Below are positions 1 to 6,517 of a stretch of 48,934 nucleotides of DNA, one piece after another. A model generated the notes under the pieces. The model did not search any database. It worked only from the letters and a program-made list of their open reading frames with translations, and was not told the origin of the DNA. The position numbers and the translations under genes were made by a program. The stretch comes from an uncultured Prevotella sp. (GTDB taxonomy: Bacteria > Bacteroidota > Bacteroidia > Bacteroidales > Bacteroidaceae): contig CATXJC010000012.1 in the NCBI GenBank assembly GCA_958369755.1, positions 1-48,934 on the forward strand, written 5' to 3'. Every line of letters starts with the position of its first letter. Position 1 is the stretch's first letter.

Positions 1-729
1 GAATTCTATCGCTACCTTTCTGGCTCCACGAATCTCGTAGATAGAATGAGGAATTTCCGGGTCGGTGATGTATGCCTCGTAGGCAGCATCATATAGGATG
101 ATACTCTCGTTCTTGATAGCGTAGTTCACCCATTTTCTGAGTTCTTCCTTCGAGATGACCGTACCTGTTGGGTTATTTGGATAACAGAGATAAATCATAT
201 CCACACGGTGGTCTGGAATCTGAGGGATGAAGTCGTCGCTCTCATCACATGGCATGTAGGTTACATTGCTCCACTTGCCGTTCTCAAAGACTCCCGCTCT
301 GCCAATCATCACGTTAGAGTCGATATATACTGGATAAATCGGGTCGGTGACGCCGATGTTGTTATCCCATCTCAAAATCTCCTGGATATTTCCTGTGTCG
401 CTCTTGGCTCCGTCGTTTACGAATACCTCGTTGGCATCGAGATGAATGCCGCGAGGCAGGAAGTCGTTCTTGATGATAGCCTCACGGAGGAAGTCGTAGC
501 CTCGCTCCGGACCGTAGCCTCGGAAGGAAGCCTGTACGGCCATCTCATCCACTGCCTTGTGCATCGCCTCGATGACGGCAGGGCAGAGGGGCTGGGTTAC
601 ATCACCGATGCCCAGACTGATAACTCGTTGTTTCGGGTGGGCAATCTTGTAAGCGTTTACCTTCTTTGCGATGTCGGCAAACAAGTAATTGCTAGCCAAC
701 TTCAGGAAATGTTCATTAACTAATGCCAT
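1..729 (-). CDS. dapL: LL-diaminopimelate aminotransferase, partial (3' end outside window)
   Basis: PLP-dependent aminotransferase that converts tetrahydrodipicolinate directly to LL-diaminopimelate in the cytoplasm, for lysine and peptidoglycan. I translated the minus strand from the ATG at 729; 243 codons run to the window edge without a stop. The protein opens MALVNEHFLKLASNYLF and shows the family blocks VISLGIGDVTQPL, SFRGYGPERGYDFLREAI, FVNDGAKSDTGNIQEIL, YLCYPNNPTGTVIS and LYDAAYEAYI. The PLP-binding lysine would lie beyond the edge. An AAAGGAG sequence sits 9-10 bases before the start, a strong Shine-Dalgarno match that is uncommon in Bacteroidetes. It lies 62 bp downstream of dapF on the same strand, so the two probably share a transcript and catalyse consecutive steps. 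Confidence 0.93.
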   Translation of the reverse strand, partial: MALVNEHFLKLASNYLFADIAKKVNAYKIAHPKQRVISLGIGDVTQPLCPAVIEAMHKAVDEMAVQASFRGYGPERGYDFLREAIIKNDFLPRGIHLDANEVFVNDGAKSDTGNIQEILRWDNNIGVTDPIYPVYIDSNVMIGRAGVFENGKWSNVTYMPCDESDDFIPQIPDHRVDMIYLCYPNNPTGTVISKEELRKWVNYAIKNESIILYDAAYEAYITDPEIPHSIYEIRGARKVAIEF

Positions 730-791
730 ATTTTTGTTCTCCTTTATTGCGGTCTTTTTATCGACCTTTGTTATTTAAGTTTGCTCTTAAT

Positions 792-1631
792 TTATAATTC
801 AATTTCTCCTTCGAAGACGAAGGCGGCAGGCCCCGTCATATAGACATGGTCGTCTGCCTCGCTGTATTCTATTTCCAGCGTTCCGCCATCCATTACGATA
901 CTGCTCTTTCTACCGGCACGCTTGGTCAGGGCTGCGGCCACAGCTGTGGCACAAGCTCCTGTTCCGCAAGCCATTGTTATTCCGCTTCCCCTTTCCCAAA
1001 CTCGTGTCCTTATAATGTCAGTGTCTGTAATTTGTGCGAACTCGATGTTGCATCGTTGAGGAAAGGCTTCGTCTCTTTCTAGAATCTTGCCATAGTGGGC
1101 GATGTCGATGGTGTCGATATCATCCACAAAGGTTACGAAATGCGGATTACCCATACAGACATAGGTGCCTTCGAAGATTCTGCCATCGGCTTCGAGTACC
1201 GAAGAACCTCTGAATTGCTGTGGATTCTCCAGTCTCGGCTTCAGCATATCCACTGTCACCGAATCTACAACCTTCTTATTATCCTGAAGATGCAATTTCA
1301 ATATCTTGATGCCCGATAGCGTCTCCAGTCGGATGGTTTCCTTTCGGGTCAATCCTTTTTCATAAAGATACTTTCCGATGCATCGGCTTGCATTGCCGCA
1401 CATCATCGCTTCTGAACCATCGGCATTGAAGATGCGCATCGAATAGTCGGCTCTTCTGCCATCCTGCGGCTTTCCGATGAGAACCAGTCCGTCGCTTCCG
1501 ATGCCTGTATGATAAGCACTCCAAGCTATGGCTGCCTTTTCGGGGTCTGGGATGTTGTACTGCTGGGTATCTACATAGATGTAGTCATTGCCCGCCCCAT
1601 GCATCTTGGTGAAATGAACTGTTTCTTTCAT
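792..1631 (-). CDS. dapF: Diaminopimelate epimerase
   Basis: Cytoplasmic, cofactor-independent epimerase converting LL- to meso-diaminopimelate, the step after DapL. The 279-aa product has both catalytic cysteines: Cys78 in MMCGNASRC and Cys222 in MACGTGACATA. It also has the N-terminal MHGAGNDY signature and GNPHFVTFVDD. The reading frame is open upstream to 1793, but the start at 1631 is preferred: homology begins there, the length fits the family (about 275 aa), AAAGGA lies upstream, and a promoter at 1753-1784 falls inside the longer frame. It leads a probable dapF-dapL operon. Confidence 0.95.
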   Translation of the reverse strand: MKETVHFTKMHGAGNDYIYVDTQQYNIPDPEKAAIAWSAYHTGIGSDGLVLIGKPQDGRRADYSMRIFNADGSEAMMCGNASRCIGKYLYEKGLTRKETIRLETLSGIKILKLHLQDNKKVVDSVTVDMLKPRLENPQQFRGSSVLEADGRIFEGTYVCMGNPHFVTFVDDIDTIDIAHYGKILERDEAFPQRCNIEFAQITDTDIIRTRVWERGSGITMACGTGACATAVAAALTKRAGRKSSIVMDGGTLEIEYSEADDHVYMTGPAAFVFEGEIEL

Positions 1632-1752
1632 ATTGCGTTGTCCTTTAAGTTTGAATACTCTTCTTTTATCTCTCACGTCTTGCCTCTTGTGAGGCTTGAC
1701 TTTTTGATAGTCTTTCGAATGTTTTCGATGACTATTTGTTTGATTTCGGTTG

Positions 1753-1784
1753 CAAAGGTACGACTTTTTGTTGGAATAGACAAG
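1753..1784 (-). promoter_or_regulatory. dapF promoter
   Basis: On the minus strand, TACCTTTG (1753-1760) fits the Bacteroidetes -7 box TAnnTTTG, and CTTG (1781-1784) lies 20 nt upstream where TTTG is expected. Transcription would start near 1746, leaving a leader of about 115 nt. Confidence 0.65.
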
Positions 1785-1936
1785 AAAAAACATACAAGAA
1801 ATGAAGATAAATTTTAGTCTTCTTTCAATTTGTAATGAAGAAAGGCTGGATTACTTGCAAATTGTAAGGAGAATACGATATGACTGGATAAATTTAAAAT
1901 AATCGTGAAAGAGTAGCAACGAAATGTTTTTGATTG

Positions 1937-1968
1937 TTTTAAAATGCTGATAAAATGTATTAATTTTG
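1937..1968 (+). promoter_or_regulatory. Promoter of the PII-amtB pair
   Basis: TAATTTTG at 1961-1968 is a perfect -7 box. TTTT at 1937-1940 stands 20 nt upstream in the -33 position (3 of 4 matches). The start would be near 1975, about 110 nt before the PII gene. I see no second gene in 1794-2085. Confidence 0.55.
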
Positions 1969-2085
1969 CAGCCGAAAACGAACATAATGTAAAGAATGAC
2001 TTGGTTTGAGTGACATTCGAAGATGGTCCGTTTTCAATAGAGACAATCAATAAAGGTATTACACATTATTAATTATTAAAGGATT

Positions 2086-2442
2086 ATGAAGAAGATTGAG
2101 GCAATTATCCGCAAGTCTAGATTCGAGGATGTCAAGAAGGCACTTTTGGCTGCCGACATCGAGTGGTTCTCTTATTATAATGTAAGAGGTGAGGGAAAGA
2201 TGCGCCAGGCTCGCATTTATCGTGGTGTGATGTACGATACCAGCAGCATCGAACGTGTACTTTTGAATATTGTGGTTCGTGATAAGAATGTGGAGCCAAC
2301 CATCGCTGCCATCCAGGGAGCTGCACAGACTGGCGAAGTGGGAGATGGCAGAATCTTCGTGATTCCTGTACTGGATACCGTCAGAATCAGAACAGGCGAA
2401 CGAGGTGATATCGCATTGTATAATGCTGAGAAAGAGGAGTAG
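2086..2442 (+). CDS. glnK: Nitrogen regulatory protein PII (GlnB/GlnK family)
   Basis: Small cytoplasmic trimeric signal protein that senses nitrogen/energy status (2-oxoglutarate and ATP/ADP in the family) and typically plugs the ammonium channel encoded next to it. The 118-aa product begins MKKIEAIIRKSRFEDV and has the YRG motif of the T-loop with Tyr50, which aligns with the uridylylated Tyr51 of E. coli GlnB. The C-terminal signature TGEVGDGRIFV is followed by RIRTGERGD. The stretch after Tyr50 (DTSSIERVLL) differs from the usual VDFLPK, so partner specificity may differ. The next gene, amtB, starts 49 bp downstream, which favours a GlnK-like role. The choice between glnK and glnB rests on this context. 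Confidence 0.9.
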   Translation: MKKIEAIIRKSRFEDVKKALLAADIEWFSYYNVRGEGKMRQARIYRGVMYDTSSIERVLLNIVVRDKNVEPTIAAIQGAAQTGEVGDGRIFVIPVLDTVRIRTGERGDIALYNAEKEE

Positions 2443-2491
2443 AGAGATTTTTATATAATATTGTATTCTAATTTAACTATAAGATATATAT

Positions 2492-3760
2492 ATGAGCAGT
2501 TTATTGTTGACAACTCTTGATACGGGTAACACAGCGTGGATGATCATGGCAACCATCTTGGTGCTTTTGATGTCAATCCCGGGTATAGCACTTTTTTATG
2601 GTGGTTTGGTGCGCCAGAAGAATATCCTCAGCATCCTGATGCAGACGGTATTCATCGTGGCAGTAGTCAGTCTGATATGGGTAGCCTTCGGTTATTCCTG
2701 GGCTTTCTCTACAGAATATGCCGATTCGGGCAATCCTCTGGCTTGCGTCATCGGTGGTTTCGATAAATGTTTCCTCCACGGCATCGGCTTGGATGCCATC
2801 ATGCCTACAGGCATTCCAGAGCTCACCTTTGCAATGTTCCAGTGCATGTTCGCCCTTATTACTCCAGCCTTGATTCTCGGTGCATTCGCCGAGCGTGTCA
2901 AGTTCAGCGGTTATGTACTTTTCACCATCCTCTGGGTTATCATCGCTTATCTTCCAATGGCCCACTGGGTATGGGGAGGCGGTTTTCTGCAGGAGATGGG
3001 AGCCATCGACTTTGCGGGTGGTACCGTGGTTCATATCAATGCCGGTGTAGCCGCTCTGGTCATGGCACTCTGTGTAGGCAAGCGTGATGATTACCGTGCG
3101 GGTCATCCTATCACACCTCACAACATCACCTTCGTGTTCATGGGAATGTCGTTCCTCTGGCTGGGATGGTTCGGCTTCAATGCCGGTAGTGGTCTGGCTG
3201 CTGATGGTCTGGCAGCCAATGCCTTCCTGGTAACTCATATCGCAACAGCTGCAGCAGCCACCACCTGGATGCTCATCGACTGGATTGTCAACAAGAAGCC
3301 AACCACGGTGGGTGCTTGTACAGGTGCCGTAGCCGGTTTGGTAGCCATCACTCCTGCGGCCGGTAGTACGGATATTTTAGGTGCCTTCTGCATCGGTATC
3401 ATTTCCACCATCGTCTGCTTCTTCATGGTAGCCGTAGTGAAGGAGAAGTTCAAGTATGATGATGCCCTCGATGCCTTTGGTGTGCATGGTATGGGCGGTA
3501 TTCTGGGTTCTATCCTCACCGGTGTTTTCGCCACAAGATACGTAACTGGAGCCGAGGGTGTGCAGGGTGCTCTCTATGGCGACTGGCATCAGCTTTGGAT
3601 TCAGGTGATAGCCACCGTGGTAAGCATCATCTACAGCATTGTAGTTACCTATATTATCTTCAAGGTAGTAGATAAGACAGTAGGTGTACGTGTTGACAAG
3701 CGAGTAGAGGAGGAAGGTCTCGACATCTACGAGCATGGTGAGAGTGCTTATAGCAACTAA
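2492..3760 (+). CDS. amtB: Ammonium transporter AmtB
   Basis: Inner-membrane ammonium channel of 422 aa, with about eleven hydrophobic segments. The pore twin histidines are visible: His181 in GGTVVHINAG and His332 in FGVHGMGG. The family sequence PMAHWVWGGGFL precedes the first, and the N-terminal segment reads SIPGIALFYGGLVRQKN. The C-terminal cytoplasmic tail (about residues 395-422) is where PII proteins dock in the family. It follows the PII gene in the same direction and should be co-transcribed. No terminator hairpin with a T-run is visible right after the stop; a repeat element follows at 3810. Confidence 0.95.
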   Translation: MSSLLLTTLDTGNTAWMIMATILVLLMSIPGIALFYGGLVRQKNILSILMQTVFIVAVVSLIWVAFGYSWAFSTEYADSGNPLACVIGGFDKCFLHGIGLDAIMPTGIPELTFAMFQCMFALITPALILGAFAERVKFSGYVLFTILWVIIAYLPMAHWVWGGGFLQEMGAIDFAGGTVVHINAGVAALVMALCVGKRDDYRAGHPITPHNITFVFMGMSFLWLGWFGFNAGSGLAADGLAANAFLVTHIATAAAATTWMLIDWIVNKKPTTVGACTGAVAGLVAITPAAGSTDILGAFCIGIISTIVCFFMVAVVKEKFKYDDALDAFGVHGMGGILGSILTGVFATRYVTGAEGVQGALYGDWHQLWIQVIATVVSIIYSIVVTYIIFKVVDKTVGVRVDKRVEEEGLDIYEHGESAYSN

Positions 3761-3809
3761 AAATACATTTGTCTTGCCCCCAGGGTTAAAAGTCGTCTGT
3801 TGTCGCCTT

Positions 3810-3897
3810 ACGCCCTGAAAGGGCAGAAGCTCATAGCCCAGGGCAATCGCCCTGGGTTTTTGTTAGTAATACCCCTGCGCCCTGTAAGGGCAAAAGC
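3810..3897 (+). repeat. REP-like dispersed repeat with hairpins, copy 1
   Basis: The intergenic stretch carries GCCCTGAAAGGGC (5-bp stem), then CCCAGGGC-AATC-GCCCTGGG (8-bp perfect inverted repeat), then CGCCCTGTAAGGGC, a variant of the first hairpin. The first about 48 bases recur almost exactly at 48885-48931. An open frame across it (3800-4015) is not a gene. The rest of 3761-4067 is A+T-rich and holds only the regulatory sites before the next gene. Confidence 0.75.
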
Positions 3898-4012
3898 TTT
3901 AAATTCAAGCCTTTTTCTTAATATAATAATGTGTAATTCCATTTTCTCCTTAAATCTTCTAGTTCTTCTTATATTCAAGTGCTTTTTAATGTTAAATCTA
4001 TCTGTTGTTTGG

Positions 4013-4045
4013 TGACAATATAGGATATTCTTATTATATTTGTCA
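4013..4045 (+). promoter_or_regulatory. Promoter with inverted-repeat operator for the XRE-ImmA gene
   Basis: TATATTTG (4035-4042) is a perfect -7 box. It overlaps the right arm of an inverted repeat: TGACAATATA at 4013-4022 and TATATTTGTCA at 4035-4045, whose complement is TGACAAATATA. A dyad covering the -7 box, 23 bp before a helix-turn-helix gene, suggests autorepression. A TTTG at 4008-4011 gives a 23-nt spacing, longer than ideal. Confidence 0.5.
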
Positions 4046-4067
4046 ACAAATTAAAGAGCTAACAAAT

Positions 4068-5060
4068 ATGACTAATAACTCATTCTCTATAAGATTGCGA
4101 GAAGCGCGCCTGATGATGGGACTCAGTATGGATAAACTCGTAGAGCGAACCAACGGAGCCATCACCAAGCAGAGTATATCCCGTTATGAGAAAGGCATTA
4201 TGCGCCCCAAGCGTGATGCCCTACAAGCCATAGCCAAAGCCCTCAATATTAGCGAGGCATATTTCAATGGTACCAATCTTAAGATAGATGTTCCGATGCT
4301 CCGTACCACCTCCAATGGTAAGTTATCCGAAGACGAATTGCAAGCCCTGGAAGCGAAACTCTCGTTTTGGGCAGAGCAGTATCTTGCCAAGGAGAAAGAA
4401 GCGGGTTTTCCTACCCAGTTCAAGAATCCGATAAAAGGCACCAAGGTATCAACGCTGGAAGATGCCATCCAGGCATCCAGTCTTCTTCGTGAAATGTGGC
4501 ATTGCGGTGATGGTCCCATCGCCAGCATCCTGAGACTCTTGGAAAGAAAAGGCATCATGATACTTGCTGCTACTCTCCCGGATTATGTCTTCGGAATGAG
4601 TACCTGGGCAGATAAGAAGCATCCGCTGATGATTCTCGATTTCAATCCGGAAAAGAGTAGCGTGGAGAAACTTCGCTTCACGGCAGCTCATGAGTTAGCC
4701 CATCTTCTTCTCCTCTTCCCGGAAGATAGTCCGCTGAGGCTGGAGAAGCGTTGTGATCTCTTTGCCAGTTTCTTTCTTCTTCCCAAATTGGCGCTTATCG
4801 AAGAGTTGGGTTCCAAGAAACGTGAGAAGATAACGCTGGAGGAGATGATCGACATCAAGGAACTGTATGGTGAATCTCTCGCCTCATCCATCATCGCCGC
4901 CAGGGATTACGGCATCATCACCACCGAGTATAAACGGGCATGGTATGCCGAGCATATAGAGCCTAATCCCCGTGAAATAGGTAATGGCCACTATGCATTT
5001 CCAGAGACATTGGGAAGGGAGAAGAGAGTCAATTCAATCATCAAAAGTATGGAGGAATAG
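4068..5060 (+). CDS. XRE-family regulator fused to ImmA/IrrE metallopeptidase
   Basis: A 330-aa two-domain cytoplasmic protein. Residues 8-65 form an XRE/Cro-type helix-turn-helix (IRLREARLMMGLS, then ITKQSISRYEKG and LQAIAKALNIS). Residues about 150-300 form an ImmA/IrrE zinc peptidase with His208-Glu-Leu-Ala-His212, followed by the helix RCDLFASFFLLPK. Members of this family sense stress or phage signals and cleave or release repressors, and many control mobile elements or toxin-antitoxin pairs. The frame is open to 4005, but I place the start at 4068 because the domain begins there and the -7 box lies at 4035. The next gene starts 3 bp after the stop, so the two form an operon. The target is unknown. 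Confidence 0.85.
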   Translation: MTNNSFSIRLREARLMMGLSMDKLVERTNGAITKQSISRYEKGIMRPKRDALQAIAKALNISEAYFNGTNLKIDVPMLRTTSNGKLSEDELQALEAKLSFWAEQYLAKEKEAGFPTQFKNPIKGTKVSTLEDAIQASSLLREMWHCGDGPIASILRLLERKGIMILAATLPDYVFGMSTWADKKHPLMILDFNPEKSSVEKLRFTAAHELAHLLLLFPEDSPLRLEKRCDLFASFFLLPKLALIEELGSKKREKITLEEMIDIKELYGESLASSIIAARDYGIITTEYKRAWYAEHIEPNPREIGNGHYAFPETLGREKRVNSIIKSMEE

Positions 5061-5063
5061 AAT

Positions 5064-6146
5064 ATGCAGAATGAAAGTCAAAATATTGAATATAAGGAAT
5101 CATGGCGTGATGAATGGGATGATATTCCTGTTTATGGTGCTACTCTTGATGACATAGACCGCAATGCGATTGACTATTTCTTGCAATGTAGTATCAAGGC
5201 AGGTCGTATGGATGAATCAGAGGTCAATTCGTCAACAGAGAATGTATTGCGTAATCTTGGCTTGTTTACCAGGGAAGGTGAATTGAAGAATGCTGCCATT
5301 TTGCTTTTCGGCAAGCATGTTGGGCAGTTCTTTCCATCTGCGGTATTCAAAATAGGACGTTTTCATACAGATGAGAGCGATTTGATTATTCAGGATGTGA
5401 TAGAAGGCAACCTGATTCAGATGGCAAGTAGAGTGATGGAAGTACTCCGAACCAAGTATCTGCTTTCGCCTATTCACTACGAGGGATTACAGCGCATAGA
5501 GCAGCTGGAGATTCCTGATAAAGCATTACGAGAGTTGATATACAATGCCATTTCGCATAAGGCTTATACTGGCCCTGCCATCCAAATGCGCATTTACGAT
5601 CGCAGTATAGAATTGTGGAACTACGGTTTGTTGCCGAAAGAGTTGACTCCGGCAGCCTTATTGCAGAAGCATTCTTCTTATCCTCGTAACCATAACATTG
5701 CTAATGTTTTTTATAAAGCAGGCTTTGTGGAGTCATGGGGACGTGGCTTCAAGAAGATTGCCGAGGAGTTTGAACGTGCCAGCTTGCCATTGCCAACGAT
5801 AGAAGAAAATGGAGGTGGCGTGATGGCGATTATTCAGCGCAAGACGGTAGATGAAGTTATCGCCGAACGTGACGGGGATGTCGGTGTAAATGTCGGAAAC
5901 GTGTCGGAAACAAATGTCGGAAACATGTCGGAAAGCGAACTATCTGAGCGCCAGTTAAATATCATTTCTATGATTAAGGGAAATCCCTTTGTTACGGGTA
6001 AGAAAATGTCGGAAACAATGTCGGTAACGCAACGTACCATAGAACGTGACTTGTCTGTATTACAAAAAGCTGGAATAATTAGACATGAAGGAAGAGTGAA
6101 TGCTGGTGTTTGGGTGATACTCGAACATGGAAATACGAATTCTTAA
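5064..6146 (+). CDS. HATPase_c_4 / winged-helix protein of the AlbA_2 family, AlbA_2 core deleted
   Basis: A 360-aa protein of the RecG-like/Schlafen AlbA_2 group, a putative nucleic-acid-dependent regulator. Residues 1-14 (ESQNIEYKESWRDE) are the usual opening of the AlbA_2 domain. The chain then passes directly to WDDIPVYGATLDDID, which in full-length relatives follows that domain. From memory of the family about 100-110 residues are missing in frame. The rest is intact: the linker, an HATPase_c_4 region around 165-235 (ELIYNAISHKAYTG, IYDRSIELWNYGLLP, AGFVESWGRGFKKI), a low-complexity stretch with repeated VGN/MSE units (about 270-290), and a C-terminal winged helix (about 293-355). It lies 3 bp after the ImmA gene. 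It may be a reduced regulator or a decaying gene. Confidence 0.8.
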   Translation: MQNESQNIEYKESWRDEWDDIPVYGATLDDIDRNAIDYFLQCSIKAGRMDESEVNSSTENVLRNLGLFTREGELKNAAILLFGKHVGQFFPSAVFKIGRFHTDESDLIIQDVIEGNLIQMASRVMEVLRTKYLLSPIHYEGLQRIEQLEIPDKALRELIYNAISHKAYTGPAIQMRIYDRSIELWNYGLLPKELTPAALLQKHSSYPRNHNIANVFYKAGFVESWGRGFKKIAEEFERASLPLPTIEENGGGVMAIIQRKTVDEVIAERDGDVGVNVGNVSETNVGNMSESELSERQLNIISMIKGNPFVTGKKMSETMSVTQRTIERDLSVLQKAGIIRHEGRVNAGVWVILEHGNTNS

Positions 6147-6157
6147 TAGTGTTAGAT

Positions 6158-6337
6158 ATGAAGAAAAAAAATAATGAGCAAATTGTCTTCGAGATGTTCG
6201 AAGAGGTTGCAACCGAATGCATCGCTGAGGCTCGGAATGCATATACCTACGAAGAAATTGATGGGTGCTATCAGGAGGCGAAAGAGATTGCTGATAAGGC
6301 TAGGATGAACTTGCTGGAGAAATTGGGAGGTACATAA
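6158..6337 (+). CDS. Small hypothetical protein, 59 aa
   Basis: I do not recognise this family. The product is charged and mostly helical in appearance (MKKKNNEQIVFEMFEEVATE, ending NLLEKLGGT), with no membrane segment or motif. The ATG at 6158 is preferred to an upstream frame opening at 6110 that overlaps the previous gene. The gene starts 11 bp after the HATPase gene in the same direction and may be the last member of that operon. Its stop codon touches the T-run end of the predicted tracrRNA, which is transcribed towards it. Confidence 0.5.
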   Translation: MKKKNNEQIVFEMFEEVATECIAEARNAYTYEEIDGCYQEAKEIADKARMNLLEKLGGT

Positions 6338-6362
6338 AAAAATAAATCCCACCGAAGCGGGA
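6338..6362 (-). terminator. Intrinsic terminator of the tracrRNA
   Basis: Minus-strand hairpin of 6 bp (one G-U pair) closed by a UUCG tetraloop at 6347-6362, followed by an A/T tract ending in seven T residues. Confidence 0.85.
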
Positions 6363-6425
6363 CTATAGGTTTTACCCTTCGGCATTTCTGCCTTATTGTG
6401 ATAAGATGTAGGAAATCTTATTTTC
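6338..6425 (-). ncRNA. Predicted tracrRNA of the type II-C system
   Basis: Read on the minus strand, this stretch has all the parts of a tracrRNA. The anti-repeat at 6395-6413 is complementary to the first 19 bases of the CRISPR repeat: CACAA pairs with TTGTG, a 4-nt internal loop follows, then TCCTACATC pairs with GATGTAGGA. Next is a short nexus hairpin, GGC-AGAAAT-GCC (6381-6392). A terminator hairpin follows, TCCCGC-TTCG-GTGGGA (6347-6362), then ATTTATTTTTTT. A promoter lies just upstream (6431-6462), which puts the 5' end near 6425 and the length near 88 nt. The pairing fixes the array as transcribed on the plus strand. It lies between the 59-aa gene and cas9. No RNA data are available; the call rests on sequence and pairing. 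Confidence 0.9.
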
Positions 6426-6430
6426 TGCTG

Positions 6431-6462
6431 CAAATATAATATAAAATATTTGTTTATCCAAT
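6431..6462 (-). promoter_or_regulatory. tracrRNA promoter
   Basis: On the minus strand, ATTG (6459-6462), a 20-nt spacer and TATATTTG (6431-6438): a perfect -7 box and a 3-of-4 -33 box at the expected spacing. It lies 18 bp upstream of the anti-repeat. Confidence 0.75.
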
Positions 6463-6480
6463 AAAAAGGTTGTAATTTTA
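6449..6480 (+). promoter_or_regulatory. cas9 promoter, overlapping the tracrRNA promoter
   Basis: TTTG at 6449-6452, a 20-nt spacer, then TAATTTTA at 6473-6480 (7 of 8 with the G-to-A at the last base counted). The start would be near 6486, about 30 nt before cas9. The -33 boxes of this promoter and the divergent tracrRNA promoter lie within 14 bp of each other, so the polymerase sites overlap. Confidence 0.6.
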
Positions 6481-6517
6481 AAGAAAATTAATAATTAAGT
6501 ATATAAAACTATACAAT

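Noticed and set aside
1632..1793. N-terminal extension of dapF to a Met at 1793
   Set aside because: The extension is not family-like and crosses the predicted promoter; the ATG at 1631 fits both homology and upstream signals.
3800..4015. 71-aa plus-strand frame after amtB
   Set aside because: It translates the REP-like repeat and ends in low-complexity hydrophobic sequence; the same repeat recurs at 48885 without a matching frame.
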